A DNA stretch of 64,000 nt, from NCBI GenBank assembly GCA_900316855.1, contig ONEK01000009.1, positions 62,001 to 126,000 on the forward strand. The letters are read 5' to 3'. Shown here one piece after another: positions 42,505 to 51,193 of this stretch. The position numbers were made by a program, and so were the translations under genes. The notes under the pieces are model-generated. The model was not told the origin of the DNA and did not search any database. It saw only the letters and a program-made list of their open reading frames with translations. Each line of letters begins with the position of its first letter. Position 1 is the stretch's first letter. The stretch is from an uncultured Lachnospiraceae bacterium (lineage in GTDB: Bacteria > Bacillota > Clostridia > Lachnospirales > Lachnospiraceae).

Positions 42505-43800
42505 TCAGAACTTCGCAAGGCCGCGGTCGTACATATTCTGAAGGGTTTTCAGAATTCCGAGCTTCGCGTGCGGCCACGTGAGGCCGCCCTGAAAATACAC
42601 ATTGTACGGAGGCCGGATGGGTCCGTCCGCGGACAGCTCGATGGAGCTTCCGGACACAAACGCGCCCGCCGCCATGATGACGTCGGAGTCATATCCCGGC
42701 ATCGGTGCGGGCTGTGCGGTCACAAAGCTGTCAACCGGCGACGCCGCCTGGATCCCCTGGCAGAAAGCGATGAGCCCCTCCTTCGTCCCGAACGTGATGG
42801 CCTGGATGATGTCGTGACGCTCCTCCTTCCCGTCCGGCAGGACGGCAAAGCCCAGCTTTTCATAGCAGTTGGCCGCGAAGATCGCCCCCTTCAGGGCCGA
42901 GGCCGTCACGACCGGTCCCATAAAGAACCCCTGATAGAACGACTGCATGACGTTGAGGCTTGCGCCGACCTCTTTTCCGAGGCCGGGCGACGTCAGCCGG
43001 ACCGCCGCGTTTTCAACACATTCGGATGTCCCCGCAATATAGCCTCCCGTCGCGGCAAGTCCGCCGCCCGGATTCTTGATAAGGGATCCGACCACCATAT
43101 CGGCGCCGACGTCCGTCGGCTCCTTCGTCTCCGTAAATTCACCGTAGCAGTTGTCCACCATGTAGACGCAGTCCGGGCGGATACCCTTCATGAACCGGAT
43201 GGCATCCCCGATCTGGCCGACAGACAGCGTCCGTCTCGTCTGGTAACCCTTCGAGCGCTGGATCGTCACGAGGTGAATGGAGGGATCGCTCGTAAGCGCC
43301 TCCTTCAGCCCGTCGAAGTCAAAGCTTCCGTCCTCCCTAAGGTCCACCTGCCGGTAATGGATCCCGTACTCGGCAAGCGACCCCCTCGAGGGCCGGATGC
43401 CAATCACCTCCTCTAGCGTGTCATAGGGCTTGCCTGCCGCGCTCATAAACATCTGACCGGGCCGCAGGTTCGCGAAGATCGCAAGCGCCAGCGCGTGCGT
43501 CCCGCACGTAATCTGCGGCCGCACCAGCGCATCCTCCGTATGGAAGTACAGCGAATACACCTTCTCCAGCCCGTCGCGCGCGATATCATCGTATCCGTAG
43601 CCCGTCGTTCCTGACAGGTTCGCTTCCCCGATATGCGCTTCCTGCATTGCCTTGATCACACGCAGCTGATTGTACTCCGCCACCGCGTCAATTCTCTTAA
43701 ACCTCCCATCAAGACTCTCCAGGATCGGTTCCGCAAACGCCAGCACCTCTTCCGAAATCCCCAGCTCCTTCCAGATCTTCCCCGTATCAGCACACTCCAT
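42505..43800 (-). CDS. Methionine gamma-lyase / aluminium-resistance family PLP enzyme
   Basis: 431-residue PLP-dependent protein of the Alum_res family, related to Cys/Met metabolism enzymes. Key segments are TTGYGYDDIARDGLEKVYS, VRPQITCGTHALA, the Asp-binding MVDNCYGEFTETKEP and the PLP-Lys in VGSLIKNPGGGLA. In vivo substrate is not established. The ATG at 43800 is preferred because GGGAG precedes it and the upstream in-frame residues look non-conserved. The miaA-Alum_res neighbour order is common in Clostridia. Confidence 0.88.
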   Translation of the reverse strand: MECADTGKIWKELGISEEVLAFAEPILESLDGRFKRIDAVAEYNQLRVIKAMQEAHIGEANLSGTTGYGYDDIARDGLEKVYSLYFHTEDALVRPQITCGTHALALAIFANLRPGQMFMSAAGKPYDTLEEVIGIRPSRGSLAEYGIHYRQVDLREDGSFDFDGLKEALTSDPSIHLVTIQRSKGYQTRRTLSVGQIGDAIRFMKGIRPDCVYMVDNCYGEFTETKEPTDVGADMVVGSLIKNPGGGLAATGGYIAGTSECVENAAVRLTSPGLGKEVGASLNVMQSFYQGFFMGPVVTASALKGAIFAANCYEKLGFAVLPDGKEERHDIIQAITFGTKEGLIAFCQGIQAASPVDSFVTAQPAPMPGYDSDVIMAAGAFVSGSSIELSADGPIRPPYNVYFQGGLTWPHAKLGILKTLQNMYDRGLAKF

Positions 43801-43937
43801 ATTCACACACTCCCTGCTTCTCATTTCCTGCCGCGCGCAGCCCCGCTTCGAATATTTCATAATCCTATTCCTGTTCACTTCAGATTTGCCTATTGTCAAG
43901 CATCCGCCTCATGCCGCTGAAACTCCTTCGCACAGAT

Positions 43938-44897
43938 CTATGTCATAATCCCGAACCGCCCGCGGATCACACTTTCCATGTCATCCAGCATCGCGTCCTC
44001 GTCCGCGTAGGCATCCCGGTCCATCCAGATGATCTTCGACCTGCCCATGGCCTCCTCGCGGCGAAACCACGTCAGCTGCCGCTTGGCGAAGTGCCGCGTT
44101 TCTGTTTTGATCCTTGTAACCGCATCCTCCAGTGTACACTTGCCGTCAAGCGCCTGCAGGATCTGCCGGTATCCAAGCCCCTGCATGGACACGTCGCGTT
44201 CCGTAAGACCCAGAGCCCTAAGCCGCTTCACCTCATCGACAAGCCCCTGCTCCAGCATCCGGTCCACACGTGCGTCGATCCTCCGGTACAGCTTCTCCCG
44301 ATCCATCGTCAGCACAAAAAATACCGCGTCATACGCGGCAGGCTTCTCGTGCTCCGCTGCGTTATGCTGCGATATCCTCTCCCCCGACTGATGATAGTAT
44401 TCCAGCGCCCGGATGATCCGCTTCACATTATTCGGATGCACCTCGAGCGCTTCCTCCGGATCCACCTCCGAGAGCTCCCGGTAAAGGCTTCCCGGCTCCT
44501 GTTTCTCCCTCGCTTCCAGCTCCTTCCGGTACTCCGGAGAGTCCTCCATCTGTGTAAAATCAATATCATACAGGAGTGACTGGATGTAGAACCCGGTCCC
44601 GCCGACGAGGAACGGCAGCCTCCCAGCGGCATGAATCTCCCGCACCGCCTTCCGGGCTTCCTTCTGGAACCGCACGACGTTCCACTCCTCCGTCGGCTCC
44701 AGTACATCGATGAGGTAATGCGGCACCCCGTCCATCTCCTCCGCCGTCACCTTCGCGGAACCGATATCCATTCCCTTGTAAACCTGCATGGAATCCGCCG
44801 AGAGGATACTGCCGCGGAGCCTCTTTGCAAGCGCGATGCCCGCTCCCGATTTTCCCGAGGCCGTCGGTCCGGCAATGATAACAAGCTTATCCTTCAT
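43938..44897 (-). CDS. miaA: tRNA dimethylallyltransferase
   Basis: 319-residue MiaA, which adds a dimethylallyl group to A37 of tRNAs reading UNN codons. P-loop AGPTASGKSG, SADSMQVYKGMDIGSAK, LVGGTGFYIQSLLYD and QLTWFRR are present. Its product is the substrate of MiaB, encoded in the same series at 51194-52699. Confidence 0.96.
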   Translation of the reverse strand: MKDKLVIIAGPTASGKSGAGIALAKRLRGSILSADSMQVYKGMDIGSAKVTAEEMDGVPHYLIDVLEPTEEWNVVRFQKEARKAVREIHAAGRLPFLVGGTGFYIQSLLYDIDFTQMEDSPEYRKELEAREKQEPGSLYRELSEVDPEEALEVHPNNVKRIIRALEYYHQSGERISQHNAAEHEKPAAYDAVFFVLTMDREKLYRRIDARVDRMLEQGLVDEVKRLRALGLTERDVSMQGLGYRQILQALDGKCTLEDAVTRIKTETRHFAKRQLTWFRREEAMGRSKIIWMDRDAYADEDAMLDDMESVIRGRFGIMT

Positions 44898-44937
44898 TTT
44901 CGTTATCCCGATTTTCCGCTGCAGACCAGCGTTTTTT

Positions 44938-45711
44938 CTATGGCATCGTCAGCCCTGTCTCCTCCACCCTGCGCTCCGGTCCCCGCCGGAACCCGTAGCC
45001 GATCCGGCAGACAATGATATCCAGCGTGACCTTGATCATGTAGTAGACGGCACGCCGCAGGTTGATCGAGCTGACGCCGCCGGTCCGCTCATGCATGACA
45101 ACCGGGATTTCCTGAATCCGCCCCTGCCGCATCACCGCGTCCACGATCGCTTTCGGCTCAGGATAATCCGCGGGATAATCCTCCGCGAACGTCTCGATAA
45201 ACATCCGGTCTACCGCCCGGAATCCGCTCGTCACATCCTTCACCCGATGCAGCGTCATGAGATAAATCAGACCGGACAGGAACCGGATTCCTGTCCTCCT
45301 TGCACCCGACGACTGGAAGCCCTCATGCGTCACAAACCGCGAGCCTATGCAGTAATCCGCCTTTCCTTCTACAATCGGACGGATCAGGTCCGCAATGTAC
45401 TGCGGATCGTGCTGACCGTCCCCGTCGAGCTGGATCGCGATATCATACTCATGCTCCGCCGCGTACCGGTAACCGGTCTGGATCGCTCCCCCGATTCCCA
45501 GGTTCTGCGGCAGACACAGGTAATGAAACTCATTCTGCTTCAGAATATCCAGCGTCTCATCGGAAGACCCGTCATTGATCACAATATAATCGTACTGCGG
45601 GTAATTCCGGTTCAGATTCTCCACCACACGCCGGATATTCTCCTGCTCGTTATAGGCCGCGATCATGATCAGCACCCGTGCCGGCCTCTTGTTTTCACCC
45701 TGTCCCGTCAT
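44938..45711 (-). CDS. Family 2 glycosyltransferase (DPM1-like)
   Basis: 257-residue GT2 enzyme: MIAAYNEQENIRRVV, VINDGSSDETL, and the metal-binding Asp in QLDGDGQHDPQYI. It resembles polyprenyl-phosphate sugar transferases but lacks long C-terminal membrane helices; a short hydrophobic stretch (MIKVTLDIIVCRIGYG) lies near the end. Donor and acceptor unknown. It sits between mutL and miaA. Confidence 0.88.
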   Translation of the reverse strand: MTGQGENKRPARVLIMIAAYNEQENIRRVVENLNRNYPQYDYIVINDGSSDETLDILKQNEFHYLCLPQNLGIGGAIQTGYRYAAEHEYDIAIQLDGDGQHDPQYIADLIRPIVEGKADYCIGSRFVTHEGFQSSGARRTGIRFLSGLIYLMTLHRVKDVTSGFRAVDRMFIETFAEDYPADYPEPKAIVDAVMRQGRIQEIPVVMHERTGGVSSINLRRAVYYMIKVTLDIIVCRIGYGFRRGPERRVEETGLTMP

Positions 45712-45735
45712 CCCCTGCTTATGCGTTCCCTTCCT

Positions 45736-45751
45736 GCCTGCGTCAGCAGGC
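45736..45751. repeat. Hairpin GCCTGC-GTCA-GCAGGC
   Basis: 6-bp perfect stem with the same GCGTCAGC tip as 371-390 and the hairpin inside mutL; it lies between mutL and the GT2 gene. Confidence 0.65.
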
Positions 45752-45803
45752 GCCCCTGATAACTGCTATGATAAGCGGATTCCCACCTGTTCCGCAATTC
45801 TCA

Positions 45804-48077
45804 TCACACAATCCTCTTGAACTTCTTCTCGACCTCCGCCTTTGACAGGACGATCATGGTCGGGCGTCCGTGCGGGCAGTGGTAGGGGTTGTCGAGGGAC
45901 AGCAGCTCATCGATGAGCGCCTTCGCTTCGGCCGTTGACAGGCGCATATTCCCCTTGACGGCCGCCTTGCAAGACATCGAGGCGATCTTGTACAGGATCG
46001 CGGCAGGCGTTCCCGACATCTTCTGCGCGAGGATCTCGTCCAGCACCTCCCGGATCAGCGCATCCGGCTCGTTGGCATACAGCTCCATCGGCACGCCGCG
46101 GATCGCGTATGATCCATCGCCGAAATCCTCAATCTCGTACCCCATTCGGTGAAAATAATCCCGGTACTGTACGTAGGCGGCTTCTTCCTTCCCCGTGAGG
46201 TTCAGGATGATCGGCGGCGCAACCATCTGCGAGGCAGCAGGCCCCTGCATGCTCTTTGCCAGCCGTACCATCAGCCGCTCGAAATTCACCTTCTCATGTG
46301 CCGCGTGCTGATCAATCATCAGCATCTTATCCTCATACTCAATAATCCAGTACGTGTCGAAAATCTGCCCGACGATCCTGTAACTGAGCGCGTTCTCCTT
46401 CGTCAGGATGCGCTCCGTCAGCGAGTACGAGCCAAGCCCCTCCGCCCGGTCCCGGCTCTCCCGCTCCCTGATATACGCCATCAGGGCATCGTCCTGCCTT
46501 GCCTGCTCCGCGGCCTCCGCCTCCTCCGGCGTCGCCAGATGCTCCTGTGCAAACAGTGCCGCCTTCTCGTATTTATCAATCCCCGCAGCATCGGAAACGG
46601 CGCTCTTGCCCTGCCCGGCAGCCACAGCATCCCTGGGCTTATCCTCCGGACGCAAATCTGTAAATGTAAATTCCTCCGTCTGAACTCCGCCGCGGTCCGA
46701 AAACGACTCTGCTGTCTGCACCGCGTCAGCGGTGCCCTTCTCGAAGACCTCGCGCGGCTTTTCGCTCTTAAGCGCAGCCTCGCGCTCCTTCGTTTCCTTC
46801 CGCGCCGCAGCGTTCTCCTCCGCCTGCGTCATCAGTGTCGCGTGCGGAATCAGCTCCACCTTATGGAGCGTTCTGTGGACCGCCTCGTTCACAAAATCGT
46901 ACAGCGGCTTTGCGTTCGAAAAGCGCACCTCCATCTTCGAAGGGTGCACGTTCACGTCGCACTCCGCGGCAGGAATCGTAAGGTACAGGATGGCAAAGGG
47001 AAAACGGTGCTGCATGAGGTCCGTGCGGTACCCCTCCTCCAGCGCCTTCGACAGCACATCGCTCTTTAAAATCCGCCCGTTGACGAAGATGATCTCAAAG
47101 CTCCGCGAAGACCTGGAAAATTCCGGCCGGCCCAGATACCCCTGAATGCGGAATTTCGCAGCTTCTTTTCGTTCAGAATCCTTCTCATCATCGAAAACAA
47201 TTTTTCCTTCACCGCCATGCCCGGACGCATCCGCCTGCCCGCTCACGTCGATCGGGATGACGGAATTTGCCATTTCGCGCCCGAAAATACGGTAAATCAG
47301 CTCCTTCTCGTTTCCATTGCCCGTCGTGTGAAGCTTCTCCTGCCGGTTCACAATGTAGTGGAACGACACGTCCGGGTGCGACAGCGCGAGCTTCTCCACG
47401 AGGTCCGTAACATACCCTGCTTCCGTCTGCGGCATTTTCAGGAACTTTTTTCGAACAGGAACGTTGTAAAACAGGTCCCGCACAATCACGGTTGTTCCGT
47501 CCGGCGCACCGACCTCCTCCAGCTCCAGCGGAATCACGTCCGTTGTCTGAAGGCTCGCCGCCCCGGCATCCGCGTCCGGTCCTGCAGCAGCTGCCGTACC
47601 GTCGGAAACATCCCGGTATGAGCCGGCAGTCCCGACGGACTTTTCTGAACCGGAAAATCCCGGATTCTGATCGTTTCCGATCCTTCCGTGGAGGACCACA
47701 TTCGTCGCCCGAATGCCGGACAGCGCGTCCGCCGTCTTCGTGATCATCTCTACCTGCGACACCGCCGCGATACTCGAGAGAGCCTCGCCGCGAAAGCCCA
47801 GCGAATGAAGCCGCGCGAGGTCATCACTGTCCTCAATCTTGCTCGTCGCGTGCCGGCGGAACGCCTTCGTGATCTGCGAAGCCTCGATGCCGCACCCGTT
47901 GTCCGTAACACGGATCATCGAAGTCCCGCCGTCCTTAATCTCGATCGTGACCGCAGTCGCACCGGCGTCGAGCGAATTCTCCACCAGCTCCTTCACCACA
48001 TTCACCGGCTTCTCCACGACCTCGCCCGCCGCGATCTTATTGATTGTCTCCGAGGACAGAACATGAATCTCCGCCAT
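45804..48077 (-). CDS. mutL: DNA mismatch repair protein MutL
   Basis: 757-residue MutL. GHKL ATPase motifs: VVKELVENSLDAGA, DNGCGI, SLGFRGEALSSIA. C-terminal endonuclease motifs: DQHAAHEKVNFE, SCKAAVKGN, CPHGRP and FKRIV, so it is a nicking-type MutL. Two insertions interrupt the ATPase half, at about 132-182 (Gly/Ser/Ala-rich) and 275-310 (charged). The long linker (about 400-540) contains, in frame, a hairpin identical in its 20-base core to an intergenic one at 372-391. AAAGGA precedes the ATG. Confidence 0.95.
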   Translation of the reverse strand: MAEIHVLSSETINKIAAGEVVEKPVNVVKELVENSLDAGATAVTIEIKDGGTSMIRVTDNGCGIEASQITKAFRRHATSKIEDSDDLARLHSLGFRGEALSSIAAVSQVEMITKTADALSGIRATNVVLHGRIGNDQNPGFSGSEKSVGTAGSYRDVSDGTAAAAGPDADAGAASLQTTDVIPLELEEVGAPDGTTVIVRDLFYNVPVRKKFLKMPQTEAGYVTDLVEKLALSHPDVSFHYIVNRQEKLHTTGNGNEKELIYRIFGREMANSVIPIDVSGQADASGHGGEGKIVFDDEKDSERKEAAKFRIQGYLGRPEFSRSSRSFEIIFVNGRILKSDVLSKALEEGYRTDLMQHRFPFAILYLTIPAAECDVNVHPSKMEVRFSNAKPLYDFVNEAVHRTLHKVELIPHATLMTQAEENAAARKETKEREAALKSEKPREVFEKGTADAVQTAESFSDRGGVQTEEFTFTDLRPEDKPRDAVAAGQGKSAVSDAAGIDKYEKAALFAQEHLATPEEAEAAEQARQDDALMAYIRERESRDRAEGLGSYSLTERILTKENALSYRIVGQIFDTYWIIEYEDKMLMIDQHAAHEKVNFERLMVRLAKSMQGPAASQMVAPPIILNLTGKEEAAYVQYRDYFHRMGYEIEDFGDGSYAIRGVPMELYANEPDALIREVLDEILAQKMSGTPAAILYKIASMSCKAAVKGNMRLSTAEAKALIDELLSLDNPYHCPHGRPTMIVLSKAEVEKKFKRIV
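46718..46737 (-). repeat. Hairpin module inside the mutL linker
   Basis: GCACCGC-GTCA-GCGGTGC, 7-bp stem, encoding GTADAVQ in MutL. The 20-base stretch equals 372-391 exactly. Confidence 0.75.
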
Positions 48078-48111
48078 TGAAATTTCCTTTCATGATCCCC
48101 ACAATTTTCTT

Positions 48112-48276
48112 CGCGCGAAATCCGCGAAGGCGGTTTCGCGCGTATGATCTGCGGCGGGCGTCTACTGACGCCCGCCCATGACGGGAAATGTGCGAAGGCA
48201 CTTTCCCGTCTATGATCCGCAGCCGGACGCCGAAGGCTCCGGCTTATCCTGAATGGCTCGCATCGGCGAGACATTC
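48112..48276. repeat. Five hairpins filling the mutL-mutS gap
   Basis: 48112-48142: CGCGCGAAA-CCGC-GAAG-GCGG-TTTCGCGCG. 48153-48176: GGCGGGCGT/ACGCCCGCC. 48180-48210: GACGGGAAA-GTGC-GAAG-GCAC-TTTCCCGTC. 48221-48244: AGCCGGA/TCCGGCT with GCCGAAGGC tip. 48251-48276: GAATG-CTCGC-ATCG-GCGAG-CATTC, reaching into the mutS stop codon. Linkers share ATGATC(C/T)GC. Confidence 0.85.
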
Positions 48277-51148
48277 ATGATCGCCACCTGTTTTTCAGCT
48301 CCGACTGCAGCCGGTACAGCGTATTCAGCGCGTCCATCGGCGTCATGTTCTGGATGTCGATCTTCTTCAGCTCCTCCAGCACATCGTTGTCGGAAACGGT
48401 GTCAAACAGCGACATCTGCCCGAGGTCCACCTCGTCGTAGTGCGGCACCTTTTCGCTGCCTGCGTGCTTCCCGCCTTCGGCATCCCCGGTCTTTACCTCG
48501 ATGGACTGGATCTTCTCCGTGATGTCGTTGTCCGACACCTGATCCAGAATCTCCCGCGCCCGGTCCAGCACGATATCCGGCAGACCCGCGAGCTTCGCGA
48601 CCTGGATGCCGTACGAGCGGTCCGCGCCGCCCTTGACGATTTTCCGCAGGAAAATAATGTCGTCTCCCTTTTCCTTCACGGCGACGCAGTAGTTATTGAC
48701 ATTGTCGATCTTGCCCTCGAGCTCCGTCAGCTCGTGATAGTGCGTGGCAAACAGCGTCTTCGCGCCCAGGAACTTCTTGTTCGAAACATATTCGATGACG
48801 GCCCACGCGATGGACAGGCCGTCAAACGTCGACGTGCCCCGCCCGATCTCATCGAGGATGAGGAGCGATTTCGGCGTCGCATTCCGCAGGATATTCGCGA
48901 CCTCGTTCATCTCGACCATAAACGTCGACTGCCCGCTTCCGAGATCGTCCGACGCGCCGACTCTCGTAAAAATCCGGTCCACAACGCACAGATCCGCCTC
49001 GTCCGCCGGCACGAACGACCCGATCTGGCTCATGAGCACAATAAGCGCCACCTGCCGCATGTACGTGGACTTGCCTGCCATGTTCGGGCCTGTGATAATC
49101 GCGATCTGGTTCTTTTTGTTGTCGAGGAGTGTATCGTTGGAGACAAAATCTCCCTGCATCATCTGCTCGACGACGGGGTGCCGTCCCGCCTTGATGGACA
49201 GGATTCCCTTTTCGTTCAGGGAAGGCCGCACATAGCGGTTCCGCTCAGCGACAAGAGACAGACTGCAGTACACATCGAGGAGCGCCACGGCCTTCGCGGA
49301 TCTCTGGATCTCACTGACCCGCGCCGTGATCTCGTTCCGGATTTTGCAGAACTCCTCGTATTCCAGGTCGTTGAGCTTGTCCTGCGCGTTGAGAATCGTA
49401 TCCTCAAGCTCCTTGAGCTTCGGCGTCGTGTACCGCTCGGACCCGACGAGCGTCTGCTTCCTCGTCCAGTCCGCGGGTACCTTGTCCCTGAACGAATTCG
49501 TCACCTCGAAGAAATACCCGAACACGCTGTTGTACTTGACCTTGAGCTTCGAAATACCGGTCGAGGCCTTCGCCTCCTCCTCGAGGTCCGCGAGCCACTG
49601 CTTCCCGTCTGTCTTCGCCTTGCGGAACCGGTCGATATCCTCATTAAACCCGGTCCGGATAATGCCGCCCTCCTTCATCGCAAGCGGCGGGTCCTCGACA
49701 AGAGCGGCATCCATCAGGGCAACGAGGTCATCAAAGTCCCCGATCGCCTCGCGGATCGAAACGAGTTCGCCGTCACTTTCCGCGCTTTGCTTTTCAGAAT
49801 ATGCAGCCCTCCCGGAGCCTTCTTTCCCGGAACATTCCTTTTCTGAGCCTTCAGTCAGGGTAAAATATTCATTGATTTCCGGAGACTCTCCCCGGCTCCC
49901 CTCCGGCGAACCCATCCCCTCCGTTCCGGCAGCTCCGCGTGATTCGAAGGCTTCGTCTTCCGGCGCGAAGGCAGCAAGCGCCTGCCGGATGGGCTTTAAC
50001 ATCTTCAGTGACTCGCGGAACGCCAGCACGTCCCGCGGGTTTGCGCTGCCGTAGCTGATCTTCGTAAGGAGACGCTCGAGGTCATAGATCGGCGAGAGGT
50101 ATTCGCGGATTTCATCCCGGTCCACACTCTGCTCCGACAGCGCCTGCACCGCGTCAAAACGCCGCTCGATGAGCTTCCGGTCGACGAGCGGCTGCTCCAG
50201 AAACTGATGCAGGAGCCTCGCGCCCATGGCGGTCTTCGTCTTGTCAAGGACCCACAGAAGCGAGCCGTGCACCTTCTTCTCGCGCATCGTCTCGACGAGC
50301 TCGAGGTTCCGCCGCGTCGCGGAGTCCAGCAGCATATATTTGCCCGTCGCGTACGCCTCGATCCGGTTGATGTTCTCAAGCCCGTTCAGCTGCGTGTCAT
50401 ACAGGTACTGCAGGAGCGCGCCGCACGCGACAGCCCCTGTTTTCAGCGTGTCGATCCCGATCGCGAGAAGGCTCGACACCCGGAAATGCTTCAGGAGAAC
50501 CCCCGTCGTTTCCTTCTCGCCGAAATAATGACTATCCAGCGCGTTGATGACGATATTCATCCGGTTCCGCAGGTCGTTGAAATCGATCCCGCACACAAGG
50601 AACGCGTCATTGCAGATAATCTCGGACGGGGCGTATTTGTTGATCTCGTCCAGGATTTTCGCCGTGCCCGAAACCTCCGTCGTGTAAAAATCGCCGGTCG
50701 AAACATCGGCAACGGCGATTCCACTGGTATTGCTCTCATAAAAGATGCACAGGATGTAATTGTTTTTGTTCTCATCCAGCGTCTCGAGCGCTGTTTTCGT
50801 ACCGGGGGTCACGATCTTCGTCACGGCCCGCTTCACAAGCCCCTTCGCGAGCTTTGGATCCTCGACCTGGTCGCAGACCGCGATCTTGTACCCCTTCTCC
50901 ACCATCCTGGAAATGTAGATATCCACCGCGTGGAAGGGCACGCCGCACATCGGCGCACGCTCGGCAAGCCCGCACGACTTCCCGGTCAGCGTAAGCTCGC
51001 ACTCCTTCGACACCACCTCCGCGTCGTCGAAGAACGCCTCGTAGAAATCTCCGATCCGGTAGAACAGGACACAGTCCCCGTACTCCTCCTTCACCTTCAG
51101 ATACTCCTGCATCATCGGGGATACATCATTGATATTCGGATATGCCAT
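48275..51148 (-). CDS. mutS: DNA mismatch repair protein MutS
   Basis: 957-residue MutS, about 80-100 longer than usual. The mismatch-reading F-x-E is in RIGDFYEAFF near the N-terminus; the ATPase has GPNMAGKST, DDLGSGQSTFMVEM and LLILDEIGRGTSTFDG. A low-complexity Glu/Ser/Gly insertion at about 392-460 breaks the lever/core region and explains the extra length. The C-terminus has a dimerisation helix-turn-helix. It lies between miaB and mutL, the standard Clostridial order. Confidence 0.96.
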   Translation of the reverse strand: MAYPNINDVSPMMQEYLKVKEEYGDCVLFYRIGDFYEAFFDDAEVVSKECELTLTGKSCGLAERAPMCGVPFHAVDIYISRMVEKGYKIAVCDQVEDPKLAKGLVKRAVTKIVTPGTKTALETLDENKNNYILCIFYESNTSGIAVADVSTGDFYTTEVSGTAKILDEINKYAPSEIICNDAFLVCGIDFNDLRNRMNIVINALDSHYFGEKETTGVLLKHFRVSSLLAIGIDTLKTGAVACGALLQYLYDTQLNGLENINRIEAYATGKYMLLDSATRRNLELVETMREKKVHGSLLWVLDKTKTAMGARLLHQFLEQPLVDRKLIERRFDAVQALSEQSVDRDEIREYLSPIYDLERLLTKISYGSANPRDVLAFRESLKMLKPIRQALAAFAPEDEAFESRGAAGTEGMGSPEGSRGESPEINEYFTLTEGSEKECSGKEGSGRAAYSEKQSAESDGELVSIREAIGDFDDLVALMDAALVEDPPLAMKEGGIIRTGFNEDIDRFRKAKTDGKQWLADLEEEAKASTGISKLKVKYNSVFGYFFEVTNSFRDKVPADWTRKQTLVGSERYTTPKLKELEDTILNAQDKLNDLEYEEFCKIRNEITARVSEIQRSAKAVALLDVYCSLSLVAERNRYVRPSLNEKGILSIKAGRHPVVEQMMQGDFVSNDTLLDNKKNQIAIITGPNMAGKSTYMRQVALIVLMSQIGSFVPADEADLCVVDRIFTRVGASDDLGSGQSTFMVEMNEVANILRNATPKSLLILDEIGRGTSTFDGLSIAWAVIEYVSNKKFLGAKTLFATHYHELTELEGKIDNVNNYCVAVKEKGDDIIFLRKIVKGGADRSYGIQVAKLAGLPDIVLDRAREILDQVSDNDITEKIQSIEVKTGDAEGGKHAGSEKVPHYDEVDLGQMSLFDTVSDNDVLEELKKIDIQNMTPMDALNTLYRLQSELKNRWRS

Positions 51149-51193
51149 GTTGATTCGTCGTCTTCTTTCCTGCTGGTTTGCAACTTCCGGTTC

